Assembly: GCF_003970675.1 (NCBI RefSeq)
Contig: NZ_CP034562.1
Span: 3,756,001-3,820,000, forward strand
Length of the DNA: 64,000 nt
Source of the DNA: Flammeovirga pectinis
GTDB lineage: Bacteria; Bacteroidota; Bacteroidia; Cytophagales; Flammeovirgaceae
Direction of reading: 5' to 3'
The position numbers were made by a program, and so were the translations under genes. This document shows positions 18,434 through 27,669 of this stretch, piece by piece. Within the stretch, counting starts at the first letter, position 1. Each line of letters opens with the position of its first letter. The notes under the pieces are model-generated. The model made no database searches. It worked only from the letters and a program-made list of their open reading frames with translations, and was not told where the DNA came from.

Positions 18434-18457
18434 TTTTTCTTCTTTTCTCAATAAATA

Positions 18458-18497
18458 AAATAGCCTCAATAAACTTAATTATTGAGGCTATTTTTAT
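18458..18497 (+). terminator. Intrinsic terminator of obgE
   Basis: A perfect 13-bp stem (18458-18470 with 18481-18493, 10-nt loop) followed by T residues, 24 bp after the obgE stop. On the minus strand the A-run side gives a T-rich tail, so it may also serve dps, which ends at 18585. Confidence 0.9.
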
Positions 18498-18584
18498 ATA
18501 AAGAGGTTTATTCAAGTTGTATAAACTTCTCTGTGCTATACAATTTTTTAATATGAAATGAAATGACCGGTTATGGATGATTAC

Positions 18585-19064
18585 TTACTTTAACCATGCA
18601 GCAAGCATCCAAATTGTTTTTTCTTGCGTACTAATTAATTCTGATAATAAAGCTACAGTACCTTCATCTCCTGCATCTGCTGCTTTTTCTATAACAACTC
18701 TTTCTATTCTTAATAATGTAGATAAGTTGTCTACTACCAACTCTACAGAGGTCTTATCTGTTGTGATATTTTTACCTTGTTTAATTTCTGCCGTTTCTAA
18801 ATAATCTGATAATGTATGAAGTGGTTGAGCACCTAATGTTAGGATACGTTCTGCAACTTCATCAACAGTATCATTTGCTGCAGTATATAACTCCTCAAAT
18901 TTAGCGTGCAGTTCAAAGAAATTTCTACCTTGAATATTCCAATGTAAGCCTCTCAAATTCTGATAGTATAGCTGGAAGTTTGCTAATAATGTATTCAAAT
19001 CTGCAGCTAGGCTATTTGCTGTTTCTGCATCTATTCCGATAATATTTAAAGTTGCTGTATTCAT
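18585..19064 (-). CDS. dps: Dps-family DNA-protecting ferritin
   Basis: A 159-residue four-helix ferritin-like protein. The ferroxidase-site signature of Dps is clear: NLRGLHWNIQGRNFFELH (His and Asp/Glu ligands) at about 39-56, then the partner FEELYTAANDTVDEVAERI at about 57-75. Dps dodecamers oxidise and store iron with hydrogen peroxide and protect DNA in starvation and oxidative stress. The terminal helix ends WMLAAWLK without a lysine-rich DNA-binding tail. The gene is monocistronic on the minus strand, between the converging obgE and the next minus-strand gene, ptrB. A near-consensus -7 element (CATATTTG, 19107-19114) and an AT-rich inverted repeat at 19159-19173 lie upstream. Confidence 0.94.
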   Translation of the reverse strand: MNTATLNIIGIDAETANSLAADLNTLLANFQLYYQNLRGLHWNIQGRNFFELHAKFEELYTAANDTVDEVAERILTLGAQPLHTLSDYLETAEIKQGKNITTDKTSVELVVDNLSTLLRIERVVIEKAADAGDEGTVALLSELISTQEKTIWMLAAWLK

Positions 19065-19106
19065 GATTGTAATGTTTTTATTAAGTTTTTCCTTTTGATT
19101 ACATTA

Positions 19107-19114
19107 CAAATATG
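19107..19114 (-). promoter_or_regulatory. Candidate -7 element for dps
   Basis: On the minus strand this reads CATATTTG, one mismatch from TAnnTTTG, 43 bp upstream of the dps ATG. A perfect 6-bp inverted repeat (ATAGAT-ATA-ATCTAT) lies at 19159-19173, further upstream, where an activator could bind. Confidence 0.3.
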
Positions 19115-19187
19115 GAGGTTTTTAATTATAGGTAAAAATACTTAAAATCTATATCTTAATAGATATAATCTATATGTATTAAACTAA

Positions 19188-19219
19188 AAAAGGAAGCTAT
19201 CTTTCAATAACTTCCTTTT
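19188..19219 (-). terminator. Intrinsic terminator of ptrB
   Basis: A 9-bp stem (19188-19196 with 19211-19219) with a T-rich tail on the minus strand, about 22 bp after the ptrB stop at 19241. Confidence 0.75.
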
Positions 19220-19240
19220 ATATCATTATTAATTGATCTA

Positions 19241-21319
19241 TTAACGATCTATTTTATGCATTTTATCTGGAGTAACAATTGCAAATATTGATGCATATTC
19301 AAAGGCTACTTCCTTAAATCTTTGGAATCTACCAGAAGCACCACTATGTCCCGCTTCCATATTTGTCTTTAAGAAAATGAAGTTATTACTTGTATTTTCT
19401 TGACGAAGTTTGGCTACCCATTTTGTAGGTTCCCAATACTGTACCTGCGAATCATGTAAACCAGAAGTAACAAGTAAATGTGGATATGCTCCTTCCTTAA
19501 CCTGATCGTATGGAGAATAAGAAAGCATATAATCATAATATTCTTTCTCATTAGGGTTACCCCATTCGTCATACTCTCCTGTTGTTAAAGGAATAGTATC
19601 ATCTAGCATTGTAGTCACTACGTCTACAAATGGAACATCCGCAATAATATATTTATACAAATCAGGACGAGCATTCATAACAGCACCCATAAGTAAACCA
19701 CCAGCACTTCCGCCGTTAATCACAAACTTTTCTGATGATGTATATTTTTGTTCAATTAGAAACTCAGAACATGCAATAAAATCATCGAAAGTATTTTGCT
19801 TTTTAAGCATCTTCCCATCCTCATACCATGCTCTACCTAAATCTTCTCCTCCACGTATATGAGCAATGGCAAAAGCGAACCCTCTTTCCATTAAACTAAT
19901 ACGAGATGGACTAAAGGCTACATCATAAGATATACCATAAGATCCATAACCCGTCATATACATTGGCGCATTTCCATCCAATTCAAGACCTTTTTTATAA
20001 ACAACTGATATAGGAACTTTCACTCCATCTTTTGCAGTTGCGTATAGTCTTTTAGCCTCGTAATCGTTCGAATCAAATTTCCCTAAAACCTTTTGTTGCT
20101 TTAGTAAAACCTTTGATCTATCCGTCATACTGTAATCATATTCCGAATAAGGGGTTGTTAGAGAGTTATAGCCATATCTTAATATTTCAGAGTCAAAATC
20201 TGGGTTTGTTCCTGTCCACGCACTATACGTTTCTTCTCCAAAATCTAAATAATGCTCGCTTCCGTCTTCCCATTTAATAATGCGAATATGAACTAAACCA
20301 TTACTTCGTTCTTCTAATACATAGTATTTTTTAAAGATATCTAACCCTTCTAGTAACACATTTGGTCTATGTGCAATCACTTCTTCCCAATTGGCTTTAT
20401 TGGTAGTATCTGCAGTTTCTGCAACACGCATTAAGCGGAAATTCTTTGCCTCCCAATTGGTTACTACATAGAAATAGCCATCAAAATGAGATACACTATA
20501 TTCGTGCTCTTTTTCTCTTGGAATAAAAGGAACAAATTCTCCAGTTGGGTTATCTGCTAATAAGATTCTAGTTTCTGTTGTTAACGTAGAACCTGCATCG
20601 ATTACTAAATATTTACGTGATTTAGAACGTCTAACTCCAATCCAATACGTTTCATCCGTTTCTTCATAAACCAATACATCGTCCTTTTGATCAGTACCTA
20701 GAGTATGACGCCATACTTTATCTGGACGTAAAGTTTCGGCATCTTGTGTAGTGTAGAATACTGTTTTACCATCTGCTGCCCAAACTGCATCACCAGATGT
20801 ATCAGTTAATATATCAGTAAGAATTTCTCCTGTTGCTATATTTTTAAATCTAACTGTGTAAATTCTTCTACCTACAATATCCTCAGCATATGCCATCATA
20901 TTGGTATCTTCACCAATAGATAGTCCTCCTACTTTGTAATATTTTTTATCTTTTGCTTCAATATTGGCGTCAATAATCACTTGCTCTTCTGCCTCTAGTG
21001 ATTCTTTTTTACGGCAATAAATTGGGTATTCTCCGCCTTCTTCATACCTAACATAATAAAAGTATCCTCTAGATTTATAAGGAACACTTTCATCTTTCTC
21101 TTGAATTCTCCCTTTAATTTCTTCAAATAACTCCTCTTCAAATGATTTATGTTCAGACATAACATCATCTAAATATTTGTTTTCTGCATTTAAGTAATCT
21201 ATCACATTTTGATTTTCACGATCACGCATCCAATAATAAGGATCGTTACGCTTATCACCATGCATTTCTAATACCTTCGGCTCTTGAAGAGCAACTGGGG
21301 GTTGTATATTTTTATTCAT
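19241..21319 (-). CDS. ptrB: Oligopeptidase B (prolyl oligopeptidase family S9A)
   Basis: A 692-residue serine peptidase from the ATG at 21317-21319 (MNKNIQPPVALQEPK). The frame is open to 21421, but the extra residues lack family similarity and would span a -7 element at 21341-21348. The N-terminal propeller includes DPYYWMRDRENQNVI, typical of oligopeptidase B. The C-terminal alpha/beta hydrolase carries the triad Ser538 (GGSAGG), Asp623 (SGLHDSQV) and His658 (AGHSGASG). The spacings of 85 and 35 residues equal those of E. coli oligopeptidase B. It cleaves short peptides after basic residues and, lacking a signal peptide, acts in the cytoplasm. It is transcribed alone. Confidence 0.93.
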   Translation of the reverse strand: MNKNIQPPVALQEPKVLEMHGDKRNDPYYWMRDRENQNVIDYLNAENKYLDDVMSEHKSFEEELFEEIKGRIQEKDESVPYKSRGYFYYVRYEEGGEYPIYCRKKESLEAEEQVIIDANIEAKDKKYYKVGGLSIGEDTNMMAYAEDIVGRRIYTVRFKNIATGEILTDILTDTSGDAVWAADGKTVFYTTQDAETLRPDKVWRHTLGTDQKDDVLVYEETDETYWIGVRRSKSRKYLVIDAGSTLTTETRILLADNPTGEFVPFIPREKEHEYSVSHFDGYFYVVTNWEAKNFRLMRVAETADTTNKANWEEVIAHRPNVLLEGLDIFKKYYVLEERSNGLVHIRIIKWEDGSEHYLDFGEETYSAWTGTNPDFDSEILRYGYNSLTTPYSEYDYSMTDRSKVLLKQQKVLGKFDSNDYEAKRLYATAKDGVKVPISVVYKKGLELDGNAPMYMTGYGSYGISYDVAFSPSRISLMERGFAFAIAHIRGGEDLGRAWYEDGKMLKKQNTFDDFIACSEFLIEQKYTSSEKFVINGGSAGGLLMGAVMNARPDLYKYIIADVPFVDVVTTMLDDTIPLTTGEYDEWGNPNEKEYYDYMLSYSPYDQVKEGAYPHLLVTSGLHDSQVQYWEPTKWVAKLRQENTSNNFIFLKTNMEAGHSGASGRFQRFKEVAFEYASIFAIVTPDKMHKIDR

Positions 21320-21636
21320 ATTTATTTCATCAATAGGGCACAAAAATACATTTCTATTTCCGATTGTTAATGCTAAAACATAATTATTTACATTTAAAAT
21401 TAGAGTAATCATACAACTCAAAAAATCACAACTATTTAAAGTGTTAATGGATTTGTATTTTTTGTGTTCAATCGGAACAAAACTGTTCGCTTTCGAACTT
21501 CTTAATGATTAAAAAACACTCTGATTAAACACTAATCAATTGATTATAAGATAATTATAATTTATTGGCATTAAGATGGAATGTATATAAGTGTGTCAAA
21601 TTAATTTATTTTACAACTCTCAATACCAAAAACATC
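21320..21636. other. Divergent intergenic region between ptrB and a small secreted-protein gene
   Basis: 317 bp. It holds the ptrB -7 element, a small inverted repeat (GTTCG-CTTT-CGAAC, 21485-21498) and a perfect 14-bp palindrome TAATCAATTGATTA at 21533-21546, about 90 bp before the plus-strand ATG. No gene was recognised. Confidence 0.5.
21341..21348 (-). promoter_or_regulatory. Candidate -7 element for ptrB
   Basis: On the minus strand this reads TATTTTTG, a match to TAnnTTTG, 21 bp upstream of the chosen ptrB ATG. Its position supports the inner start over the longer frame. Confidence 0.4.
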
Positions 21637-22041
21637 ATGAAAAATTTATTCATCTCAACATTTCTTTTCTTAGCAACAATAGTATCAAGTTTTGCAAATA
21701 CTTCCGACTTAGAACTTCCTACAGAAGAGAATAGTGCAAAGCTTGTAAAAATGGTAAATAACGCATCTCCTGATGATTGGAAAAATTTCAAGAATGCAGC
21801 ACTTTTAACTATTAACTGGCAAGGAGATTTAGAAGTAGCAAAAGAGTGGATAGATACAGCTTTATCAATAGATGAAAATGGTTTAACATTAGAAGTTCTT
21901 GGTGATTATTATGTATCTAAGGGCGACGAAGTAAAGGCTAGAGATACCTATTTTAAAGCTTTAGAAAATGGCTTTGCATCATTAGATCAAAAAGATATAA
22001 ATAGACTTCAAAGAAAAATTTTAGTCTATGCTAGAAGATAA
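21637..22041 (+). CDS. Small exported TPR-like protein
   Basis: A 134-residue protein from the ATG at 21637, which opens a signal peptide (MKNLFISTFLFLATIVSSFA). The frame extends upstream to 21565, but that part lacks signal-peptide character. The mature part contains two helix pairs like a tetratricopeptide repeat: DLEVAKEWIDTALSIDENG and LTLEVLGDYYVSKGDEVKARD with YFKALENGF. It would be periplasmic. No enzyme motif is seen; a role in protein-protein contact is inferred from the fold. It has its own terminator with a TTCG tetraloop and appears monocistronic. Confidence 0.7.
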   Translation: MKNLFISTFLFLATIVSSFANTSDLELPTEENSAKLVKMVNNASPDDWKNFKNAALLTINWQGDLEVAKEWIDTALSIDENGLTLEVLGDYYVSKGDEVKARDTYFKALENGFASLDQKDINRLQRKILVYARR

Positions 22042-22085
22042 TTAGTAGAAAGTAATAATAATCCTATTTTTAATAACTCAGAATA

Positions 22086-22118
22086 AAGCCAAGTAGATTC
22101 GTCTGCTTGGCTTTTTCT
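22086..22118 (+). terminator. Intrinsic terminator with TTCG tetraloop
   Basis: A 13-bp stem with one G-T wobble (22086-22098 with 22103-22115) closed by the stable TTCG loop and followed by T residues, 45 bp after the TPR-like gene. Confidence 0.9.
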
Positions 22119-22181
22119 TTATTTAAAATTTAAGTAAATTGAGAAGCTAATGATTTAAAATACTGCAAACTAACGATTCTC

Positions 22182-23492
22182 ATGCAAGAAAATTTTCTAC
22201 ACTTTATCTGGAAGTTTAAATACTTTCAGCAAACTTCTTTGTCTACTCAAAGGCAAGAAACTTTAACGATTAAGTCTACTGGTCTACATAATCATAATGC
22301 AGGGCCTGATTTTCTAAATGCTTCTATCGCTATTAATGATATTGATTGGTATGGACATATAGAAATACATAAAAATGCCTCTGATTGGAAAAAACATAAA
22401 CATGATAATAACCCTGCCTATAAAAATGTAATTTTACATGTAGTTTGGACTTATGATTATGATATTGTTAGAGAAGATGATACTATAGTCCCTACATTAC
22501 TTTTAACTCCATTAGTAGATCATAAATTAATAGAGAAATTTGATCATCTGTTTTTAGAAGGCAATACAATTAAGTGCCAACAATTACTAGTTGATGTACC
22601 TCGAATTAAAAGAGTTTCAATGCTTGACAGAGTTCTATTTGAAAGAGTAGAGAGAAAAGCTTCAGATATCTTATCATTATTAAAAAACCTTGATAGAAAT
22701 TGGGAGGAATGTACTTATCAAATACTTACAGAATACTTTGGGTTTAAAGTAAATAATGATGCTTTTAAACGCCTATCAACTCTGATACCTCTACGCCTTC
22801 TTAAACTACATGCACATATTCCTTTTCAGAATGAAGCTCTTTTATTTGGTGCTTCTGGGTTAATTGATCAAAATACTATTACTGATGAATACACTCAAAA
22901 ATTAGTTAGAGAATTTAAATTTTTGAGCCATAAATACAATTTAAAAGGTAAAGAAATGAGTAAGGTAGAATGGAATTATCTCAGATTACGACCCGCTAAT
23001 TTTCCAAGTATTAGAATTGCTCAATTAGCTGCTATTGTCACAAATATCCCTCATTTATGTTCATCGTTTTTACACATTAACTCTCCCGATATTTTTTATA
23101 GACTTATGAAGATTCCAACATCTTCTTATTGGCATTCTCATTATCTATTTAATAAAGAATCTACTAAAGTAATCCCTAAATATATTGGTAAAGCCTCTTT
23201 ACAGTCTTTATTAATTAATGTGATTATCCCTCTACAATTTGCGTACGGATTAGATAAAGAATTAGAAAGTTATACAGAAAAGGCAATTTCTTTATTAGAT
23301 CAGATACCTAAAGAAAATAATAAAATCACAAGGCAATGGACTGCTTTAGGATTAAAAAATAATTCTTCTTTAGATTCTCAGGCACTTCTTGAACTTTATA
23401 ATAATTACTGCTCAAAATCAAGATGTCTTGAATGTGGAATGGGACATCATTTGTTAACTAAGAAAAACGAACACATGAACATCTCATCATAA
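22182..23492 (+). CDS. DUF2851 family protein
   Basis: A 436-residue protein matching DUF2851, a family widespread in Bacteroidota. The diagnostic N-terminus is present: ENFLHFIWKFKYF, then IKSTGLHNHNAGPDFLNASI and DWYGHIEIHKNASDW. A Cys-containing end (CSKSRCLECGMGHHLL) may bind a metal. The conserved N-H-N-x-G-P-D and GHIEIH elements look like a nuclease-type active site, but the family has no established activity, so none is assigned. There is no signal peptide, so the protein is cytoplasmic. An ArsR-type regulator starts 54 bp downstream on the same strand. Confidence 0.88.
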   Translation: MQENFLHFIWKFKYFQQTSLSTQRQETLTIKSTGLHNHNAGPDFLNASIAINDIDWYGHIEIHKNASDWKKHKHDNNPAYKNVILHVVWTYDYDIVREDDTIVPTLLLTPLVDHKLIEKFDHLFLEGNTIKCQQLLVDVPRIKRVSMLDRVLFERVERKASDILSLLKNLDRNWEECTYQILTEYFGFKVNNDAFKRLSTLIPLRLLKLHAHIPFQNEALLFGASGLIDQNTITDEYTQKLVREFKFLSHKYNLKGKEMSKVEWNYLRLRPANFPSIRIAQLAAIVTNIPHLCSSFLHINSPDIFYRLMKIPTSSYWHSHYLFNKESTKVIPKYIGKASLQSLLINVIIPLQFAYGLDKELESYTEKAISLLDQIPKENNKITRQWTALGLKNNSSLDSQALLELYNNYCSKSRCLECGMGHHLLTKKNEHMNISS

Positions 23493-23546
23493 GTTTGTAT
23501 ATTTGGGATCAACTAATTCAATGTAACAGATTAAACCTATCCACCA

Positions 23547-23843
23547 ATGTCTATAGAATACGATAAAATTGAAAAGGCAGCTTTTATTCTAAAAACAATT
23601 GCACATCCGGTTAGATTAAGAATCTTAGAATTATTGGATTGTAATAATAGATTATCTGTAAGCGAAATCTGTGATCAGTTAGATTGTGAGCAATCTTTAA
23701 CTTCTCATCATTTATCTAATATGAAGCTCAAAGGGATTTTGACTTCAAAAAGAGAGGGTAAAAATATTTATTACTCTTTAAAGGAAAAGGCTGTTATGAA
23801 TATAATGTCTTGCCTAGAGGAATGTCAGTGTAATATGGGTTAA
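23547..23843 (+). CDS. ArsR-family winged-helix regulator
   Basis: A 98-residue regulator. The helix-turn-helix is at about residues 36-58 (LSVSEICDQLDCEQSLTSHH), followed by LSNMKLKGILTSKREGKNIYYSL, the recognition helix and wing of ArsR/SmtB proteins. Cysteines are placed where metal sensors have them: Cys42 and Cys47 near the recognition helix and Cys89, Cys93, Cys95 in the C-terminal tail (CLEECQC). A thiol or metal signal is therefore possible but unproven. No transporter or resistance gene is adjacent. Its stop codon overlaps by 3 bases the stop of the convergent BamA-like gene. Confidence 0.88.
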   Translation: MSIEYDKIEKAAFILKTIAHPVRLRILELLDCNNRLSVSEICDQLDCEQSLTSHHLSNMKLKGILTSKREGKNIYYSLKEKAVMNIMSCLEECQCNMG

Positions 23844-25360
23844 AGATCCATTGAGTAATAAAAGTAAAACCCTCCACCCTTTCCGTGTCTATTAAACGAA
23901 TACTCGAATTTTAAGACTGAACTGTAAAAAGTAACGAGGTCTAATCCAAAGCCGTATCCTATTAAGGGTGTATTTGTAAACTCTGCATTTGAGGGGTCAA
24001 CTTGTGGAAAATAAGAATAACCTGCATCTAGGTAGACTTTAAATAAAACATCTATAGGTACTTGCTTAACATGTTTTGATTTAATAATCGAATCAAATTT
24101 AAGCTTTGTAGATAGTGCTCTCCATTTCATTTCATTTTTAAGCACCCCTACATTCTGTCCTTCAATTACATAGTTATCATATCCTCTTACCATTAAACTA
24201 CCATATCCAATAGCTCTCATATTATTATATGGTACTAGTTCTGGAAAACCTATTTTACCAGCAAAACCACCAAAGTAGAAGAATCGTTTTGTGTTTCCTA
24301 ATGGAAGAAATTTATTGACAGTCCATGCTACATTAACACTATTAATATCGTCAAAAACTCCTAATCCTATTTTCTCTAATGAAAATTTTAAATAGTAGCC
24401 ATCTAATGGGTAGCTTGTTATATCTCTTTTATCTCTAGTGTAAGTATAACTCAGTGAAAAATATTTCAACTCGGTTCTACCATCTAAAAAGAAATCCGGA
24501 TTTAGCATTGCAACAGTGTCTGCAACTTGATCATTAGTAAATTGAAAAGAGAAATTATGATGATCATAAAAACCATATCTTTTACCAAAATTGATAACAC
24601 CATTCCAAGATCTTCTTAAAACTTCAGTATCATTTTCTACTTCAACAAATTTATTTTCTTCTGTTTTGTAGGCTACCGTTGTTTCTTCTAAAAATGTTCC
24701 TTTAAAGGATAAACTTGTCTTCTGTTTTTTATCGATATAAGGAAAAGAATAACCAACAGTAAACTGACGAGAGAAGCCCAACTTTACCAAAAGGTCTAAA
24801 GTTTCGTTTCTACCCCTCATATTCCGCTGCTTAAAATCTAGTCCATATTGAATACGAGATAAATCGTGATTTCTGTTATTCCACCACTCATTAAAACTTC
24901 TATCTGCTAACTCTAGTAAAGGAACAGGCCAAGTGTACCAACGTTCAACCATGATAAAATCAATATTTATCACATCATCGGCCACTTGAGTAACTAAAAC
25001 ATCAACACTTTCAAAAAGTTGAGTATTAAATACTTTATTTCTTTCGCTAGTAATATAATTTTCAATATTTTTTTTGGGCACTAAGCTTCCTTCACGAATA
25101 TCTAATTCGCGGTAAATAATTTGTTTCTTAGTTTTTTTATTACCAATTAAATGAATTTCATTTATTGTAACATAGCCAATTGTATCCGCTTTATATTCAT
25201 TTAAACCCGTAAGTAACAAGTCATTCTGAGCTTGCACTGTAATTGGGTTACAAAATAAAAAGACAGAAACAATAGCTTTCAAAACAAATAAAACAATAGA
25301 TGATCTATATATTTTTATATGGTTTCTATTCACTGAAGCTTGGATGAAAAAATCAAGCAA
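23840..25360 (-). CDS. BamA/TamA-family outer-membrane protein with POTRA domain
   Basis: A 506-residue protein. After a signal sequence (hydrophobic residues about 21-42, cleavage near TVQAQ) comes one POTRA domain (TINEIHLIGNKKTKKQIIYRELDIREG ... FNTQLFESVDVLV) and then a 16-strand-type barrel to the end, including TLDLLVKLGFSRQF and FKGTFLEETTVAY. It is shorter than BamA (about 800, five POTRA), so it is a specialised Omp85 homologue; its client is unknown. The start at 25360 gives about 20 polar residues before the hydrophobic core; no closer ATG exists in frame, so the exact start is uncertain. It converges with the ArsR gene and has no co-directional neighbour nearby. Confidence 0.75.
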   Translation of the reverse strand: MLDFFIQASVNRNHIKIYRSSIVLFVLKAIVSVFLFCNPITVQAQNDLLLTGLNEYKADTIGYVTINEIHLIGNKKTKKQIIYRELDIREGSLVPKKNIENYITSERNKVFNTQLFESVDVLVTQVADDVINIDFIMVERWYTWPVPLLELADRSFNEWWNNRNHDLSRIQYGLDFKQRNMRGRNETLDLLVKLGFSRQFTVGYSFPYIDKKQKTSLSFKGTFLEETTVAYKTEENKFVEVENDTEVLRRSWNGVINFGKRYGFYDHHNFSFQFTNDQVADTVAMLNPDFFLDGRTELKYFSLSYTYTRDKRDITSYPLDGYYLKFSLEKIGLGVFDDINSVNVAWTVNKFLPLGNTKRFFYFGGFAGKIGFPELVPYNNMRAIGYGSLMVRGYDNYVIEGQNVGVLKNEMKWRALSTKLKFDSIIKSKHVKQVPIDVLFKVYLDAGYSYFPQVDPSNAEFTNTPLIGYGFGLDLVTFYSSVLKFEYSFNRHGKGGGFYFYYSMDL

Positions 25361-25414
25361 TTAAGTATCTAACTATTATTAGTACTTTTATATAGAAAAA
25401 GTATAATAGTAGAT

Positions 25415-25455
25415 TATATTTGTTCTAGAGTTAAGTAACTTACTTAATAACTTTG
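25415..25455 (+). promoter_or_regulatory. Two candidate -7 elements for the SpoIIE-type phosphatase
   Basis: TATATTTG (25415-25422) and TAACTTTG (25448-25455) match TAnnTTTG. Transcription from the second would start near 25462, leaving about 160 nt before the first ATG, enough to encode the missing N-terminal residues discussed for the gene at 25624. Confidence 0.4.
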
Positions 25456-25623
25456 CAATATAAGTTCAATATTACTAAGAAATAGTAATATAGTAATTTT
25501 AATTTCACTAAAAAAAATACAATTATTATCAGCGGAGAAGCTAAAATAAACGAGATATTTAATTATAAAAGTATTAAACGTATCAGTACAATTGCTTGTA
25601 TTGTTAGTTGGATTCTTCTACTT

Positions 25624-27594
25624 ATGATTGGCGTAAGGGAGCAATATTTAACGGATTACAATATCCCGCATGCACCTTTCCCTTCTTTTGTTAAAGGATT
25701 AATTTTAAATGCTTGGATTATTAGCTCTTACTTTCTAATCTGGTTGTTTTTTCAACCTAAGGAACGGGATTTCCAAGGTTTACTATGGCAAATTTTTGTA
25801 GTTGCATTACTCTCTACTTTAATGTCTATGGGGGTAAACTTATTACTCACATGGTTACGAGACGAATTACAATATAACCTTCCTTTTCTCTACGCTATAT
25901 TTTTCCATATTGAGTTTACTTTACTTATGACACTGCTCATAAGCACATTTGTAATATGGAAAAAATTAATACTGTTTGAGCAAACAAAATTTACGCACTA
26001 TACCTGGAATGCATTCGAGATATTTCTTGGAATAACAATGCTTGCTCATTTCTTTAGAATAGGTACAATTGATGTCTATTTTAAAATTCCGATAGCATTT
26101 TTAATTGTATGGATTCTTATTATTTCTGTAAACGTAAGGTGGGTACCTCATTTAAACTTTCAGCAAAAAGTACAAGGAATATTTAAGCTTGCATTTATAA
26201 TGCTTGCCCTTAGCTATTTTGTTGCAAGTTTTCAGTTTTACTTTTATGAGCAATCACTTATTTCAGACGATTTAATAAAGAACTTATTCCCTGGTACATT
26301 ATTTATTTTTGTCTTTGTATATGCGGCATCGTCTGCTTTATTTATGCTCTTTAGTTTACCGACTTCTTCTGTTTTTGAGAAAAAAGAGCAAGAGATAAGT
26401 AGTTTTAGAGATCTAAGTTTAGCTGTTAGAGATGGAAAAAAAGACACCGATGTATACAAAGTACTTCTTGATAGTTCTTTAAAGAGTATTCAAGCAGATG
26501 CAGGGTGGATTATTGATGGAAATTATAATGTCAAGACATTTTACGGTGTTAGCAAACAAGATATTTTAATTGTAAATCAAGATTTAAAAGATGCAAACTA
26601 TCAAGGTTCTGCTCCTTTAAAATTGAATTTTCAACCTTATTTTAGGAAAGAATCTGTCAACAGAAATTATAGATCTATTCTAGCTATGCCTATTATAGTA
26701 GATCAGTCTGTTAGTGGTTCTTTAATTCTTGTAAAAAATTTACAGAACTCTATAGATTCGGTAATGCAATCTACTGTTGGAACGTATGTCGCTCAAGCAG
26801 GAATTGCACTTTTTAACCTCGATTTATTATCAAATGCTGTAAAAAACGAGGTATATAAGAACAGTATGCAAATTGCGAAACAAACGCAAGAAGCATTAAT
26901 GCCAAAGAGTTTAGAAATTAATGAAAATATTGAAGTGTATGTAACTTGGGAACCTGCAATTGTTGTTGGAGGAGACTATTATGATATGCACCGAATTAAT
27001 GATCAAGAAGTAAGCTTTATTATTGCAGATGTATCTGGTAAAGGGCCAAAAGCTGCTTTTAATATGGCTCAAATGAAGGGTATATATCATTCTCTAGCTA
27101 GAGAAGACGGTATTAAACCAGATGAGTTTTTTATTAGAGCAAATGCAGCCTTGACAGGATGTATTCAAAGAGATACTTTTATTACTGCTACTTATTTACA
27201 TATAAATACAGAAGAAAAGAAAGTTGATTATGCTAGAGCAGGTCACTGTCCTACTTTGTATTATAGTGTAGAAAAAGAAGAAGCTACGTTTTTAGATAAC
27301 CGTGGACTAGGCTTAGGTATTGTAAGAAACAACTCTTACAAAAAGTTTATCCATAACCACGAAATACAATATAAAGAAGGAGATCTTTTGCTTCTTTATA
27401 CAGATGGTATTACAGAGGCTAGAAGCAAGAATAAAGTCGATGAATATGGTTATGATATGATGAAAGAAATTTTAGAGCATAACCATGAACTTCCTCTTAA
27501 AGAAATTGCCAATAAAATTTTAGTTGATATTTATGAGTTCATGGGTAAAAAAGCCATGGATGATGATTTTACCTTACTTCTAATTCGACTTTAA
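25624..27594 (+). CDS. Membrane-anchored PP2C/SpoIIE-type serine phosphatase with GAF domain
   Basis: At least 656 residues. Residues about 25-245 hold several membrane helices (7TM-like sensor region). About 262-400 is GAF-like (SLKSIQADAGWIIDG, RSILAMPIIVDQSVSG). The PP2C SpoIIE domain is about 430-656, with GGDYYD, IADVSGKGPKAAFNMA, YARAGHCPTLYYS, LLYTDGITEAR and the final DDFTLLLIRL, so the metal-binding aspartates are present. Such enzymes dephosphorylate anti-sigma antagonists or other regulators in response to a membrane signal. Oddity: the frame stays open upstream to 25489 and encodes a basic stretch and a hydrophobic helix (ISTIACIVSWILLLMI) that runs into the annotated Met, but contains no ATG, GTG or TTG. 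No kinase or antagonist gene is adjacent. Confidence 0.88.
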   Translation: MIGVREQYLTDYNIPHAPFPSFVKGLILNAWIISSYFLIWLFFQPKERDFQGLLWQIFVVALLSTLMSMGVNLLLTWLRDELQYNLPFLYAIFFHIEFTLLMTLLISTFVIWKKLILFEQTKFTHYTWNAFEIFLGITMLAHFFRIGTIDVYFKIPIAFLIVWILIISVNVRWVPHLNFQQKVQGIFKLAFIMLALSYFVASFQFYFYEQSLISDDLIKNLFPGTLFIFVFVYAASSALFMLFSLPTSSVFEKKEQEISSFRDLSLAVRDGKKDTDVYKVLLDSSLKSIQADAGWIIDGNYNVKTFYGVSKQDILIVNQDLKDANYQGSAPLKLNFQPYFRKESVNRNYRSILAMPIIVDQSVSGSLILVKNLQNSIDSVMQSTVGTYVAQAGIALFNLDLLSNAVKNEVYKNSMQIAKQTQEALMPKSLEINENIEVYVTWEPAIVVGGDYYDMHRINDQEVSFIIADVSGKGPKAAFNMAQMKGIYHSLAREDGIKPDEFFIRANAALTGCIQRDTFITATYLHINTEEKKVDYARAGHCPTLYYSVEKEEATFLDNRGLGLGIVRNNSYKKFIHNHEIQYKEGDLLLLYTDGITEARSKNKVDEYGYDMMKEILEHNHELPLKEIANKILVDIYEFMGKKAMDDDFTLLLIRL

Positions 27595-27669
27595 AAACAC
27601 CTAATAAATAATTATCTTTAATTAGATATATAAATCCTAATTGAATACCCACCTTTTAAAATCAACCTA

